From contig JAAYIB010000141.1 of assembly GCA_012744295.1 (NCBI GenBank), positions 1 to 6,021 of the forward strand: a stretch of 6,021 nucleotides of DNA, written 5' to 3'. Below are positions 5,358-6,021 of the stretch, piece after piece. Source of the stretch: Acholeplasmataceae bacterium (GTDB lineage: Bacteria; Bacillota; Negativicutes; Acidaminococcales; Acidaminococcaceae). The stretch's first letter is position 1; every line of letters begins with the position of its first letter. Made by a program: the position numbers and the translations under genes. Below the pieces are notes generated by a model. The model made no database searches and had not been told where the DNA came from. It was given only the letters and a program-made list of their open reading frames with translations.

Positions 5358-6020
5358 ATGGACATTTCAACAGCTGCTTTAATGTCAATCATTGCCCTCG
5401 TGGTTCTCGTGGCAATCAGCTGCGTGAACGATGACCTGCACGTCGGTTTCCTGGGAATTGGCTTTGCCATCCTGGTCGGCGGCATTTGGGGCAATCTTAC
5501 GGGATCAAAGGTTATGAGTTCATTCCCTCTGTCCCTATTTATGATTTTAGTTGGTGTAACATTTTTATTCGGTTTGGCTCAGACGAACGGAACCATGGAA
5601 AAGCTGACCGCTTACTCCGTGCGTCTTTGCAAGGGCAACACGACTTGGATTCCCTTCATTATATTTATGCTTACTACTTTTATCGCCACAATCGGCCCCG
5701 GTAATATTGCTGGCTGTGCATTGATTGCACCGGTTGCTATGGCTATTGCCACACGCGTGAATATGCCAGCCTTCCTGATGACGCTGATTGTTGTCGGTGC
5801 TGCCAACGGAGCTGCTTTTTCGCCGGTTGCGCCTACAGGTATTATTTCGAACGGAATTATAGCCAAGATTGCTCCATCGCTTGCGATTCCTGCCGACCAG
5901 CTGAACTGGCTGGCGTGGAAGATTCATTTCAACGCCGAGGTCGCACAAACCTTCGTCAATATAGGCGGCTTTTTGCTGATGGGAGGCTTGGCCTGGATCA
6001 GAAGCCAAAAAGGCCAGTGA
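5358..6020 (+). CDS. MatC-like dicarboxylate carrier, N-terminal half only
   Basis: This 220-residue membrane protein resembles the N-terminal domain of MatC-type dicarboxylate carriers (ion transporter superfamily, distantly related to the SLC13 permease at 2191). The start MDISTAALMSIIALVVLVAIS and the phrase DDLHVGFLGIGFAILVGG (25-42) are typical of the domain. The first substrate/cation-site hairpins are suggested by TIGPGNIAG (111-119) and APTGIISNG (158-166). Six or so hydrophobic segments are visible, the last at 200-214, followed by a polar end (RSQKGQ). Whole carriers are about 420-450 residues with a second homologous half; here TGA at 6018-6020 ends the protein at the point where the inter-half linker would lie. 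It may be one of two split subunits, with a GTG at 6017 overlapping the stop as a possible next start, or a full gene broken by a stop. The family is fairly sure, intactness is open. Confidence 0.7.
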   Translation: MDISTAALMSIIALVVLVAISCVNDDLHVGFLGIGFAILVGGIWGNLTGSKVMSSFPLSLFMILVGVTFLFGLAQTNGTMEKLTAYSVRLCKGNTTWIPFIIFMLTTFIATIGPGNIAGCALIAPVAMAIATRVNMPAFLMTLIVVGAANGAAFSPVAPTGIISNGIIAKIAPSLAIPADQLNWLAWKIHFNAEVAQTFVNIGGFLLMGGLAWIRSQKGQ

Positions 6021-6021
6021 C

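Overview
The window reads like a chromosomal segment of an anaerobic member of the Negativicutes, such as a Veillonella, Acidaminococcus or Phascolarctobacterium relative. The reasons are a biotin-dependent, Na+-pumping acyl-CoA/oxoacid decarboxylase locus with the characteristic Ala/Pro-rich linkers, strong AGGAGG-type ribosome sites, and roughly balanced base composition. A succinate- or glutaconate-decarboxylating gut commensal is a reasonable guess, but the genus is inference. All supported genes lie on the + strand.

Region 1 (1-3550) is an energy-metabolism unit. It holds the end of the delta (anchor) subunit, the gamma biotin-carrier subunit and the beta carboxyl-lyase/Na+ pump subunit of a sodium-translocating decarboxylase, followed by an SLC13/DASS-type anion permease. 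A long GC-rich hairpin with a T-tract closes the unit at 3496-3550. The likely logic is a sodium cycle: decarboxylation exports Na+, and the permease could use that gradient to bring in a dicarboxylate. The carboxyltransferase (alpha) subunit, which sets substrate specificity, lies outside the window. The substrate (methylmalonyl-CoA, glutaconyl-CoA or oxaloacetate) therefore cannot be fixed from this sequence. Two unusually long spacers inside the unit (717-880 and 2012-2190) contain inverted repeats that could form RNA structures.

Region 2 (3586-4950) starts at a clear extended -10 promoter and carries three small genes for membrane proteins of little-known function: a two-helix protein with a PH-like C-terminal domain, a 91-residue two-helix protein, and an RseC-like protein that lacks the family's usual cysteine cluster. 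Two of the three start with GTG.

Region 3 (4951-6021) opens with about 400 bases of weakly coding or structured sequence, including a doubtful 78-codon reading frame. It ends with a 220-residue protein matching only the N-terminal half of a MatC-like dicarboxylate carrier. That protein stops at position 6020, exactly where the two halves of such carriers are normally joined. It is either one half of a split transporter or a gene broken by a stop; the answer lies just past the window edge.
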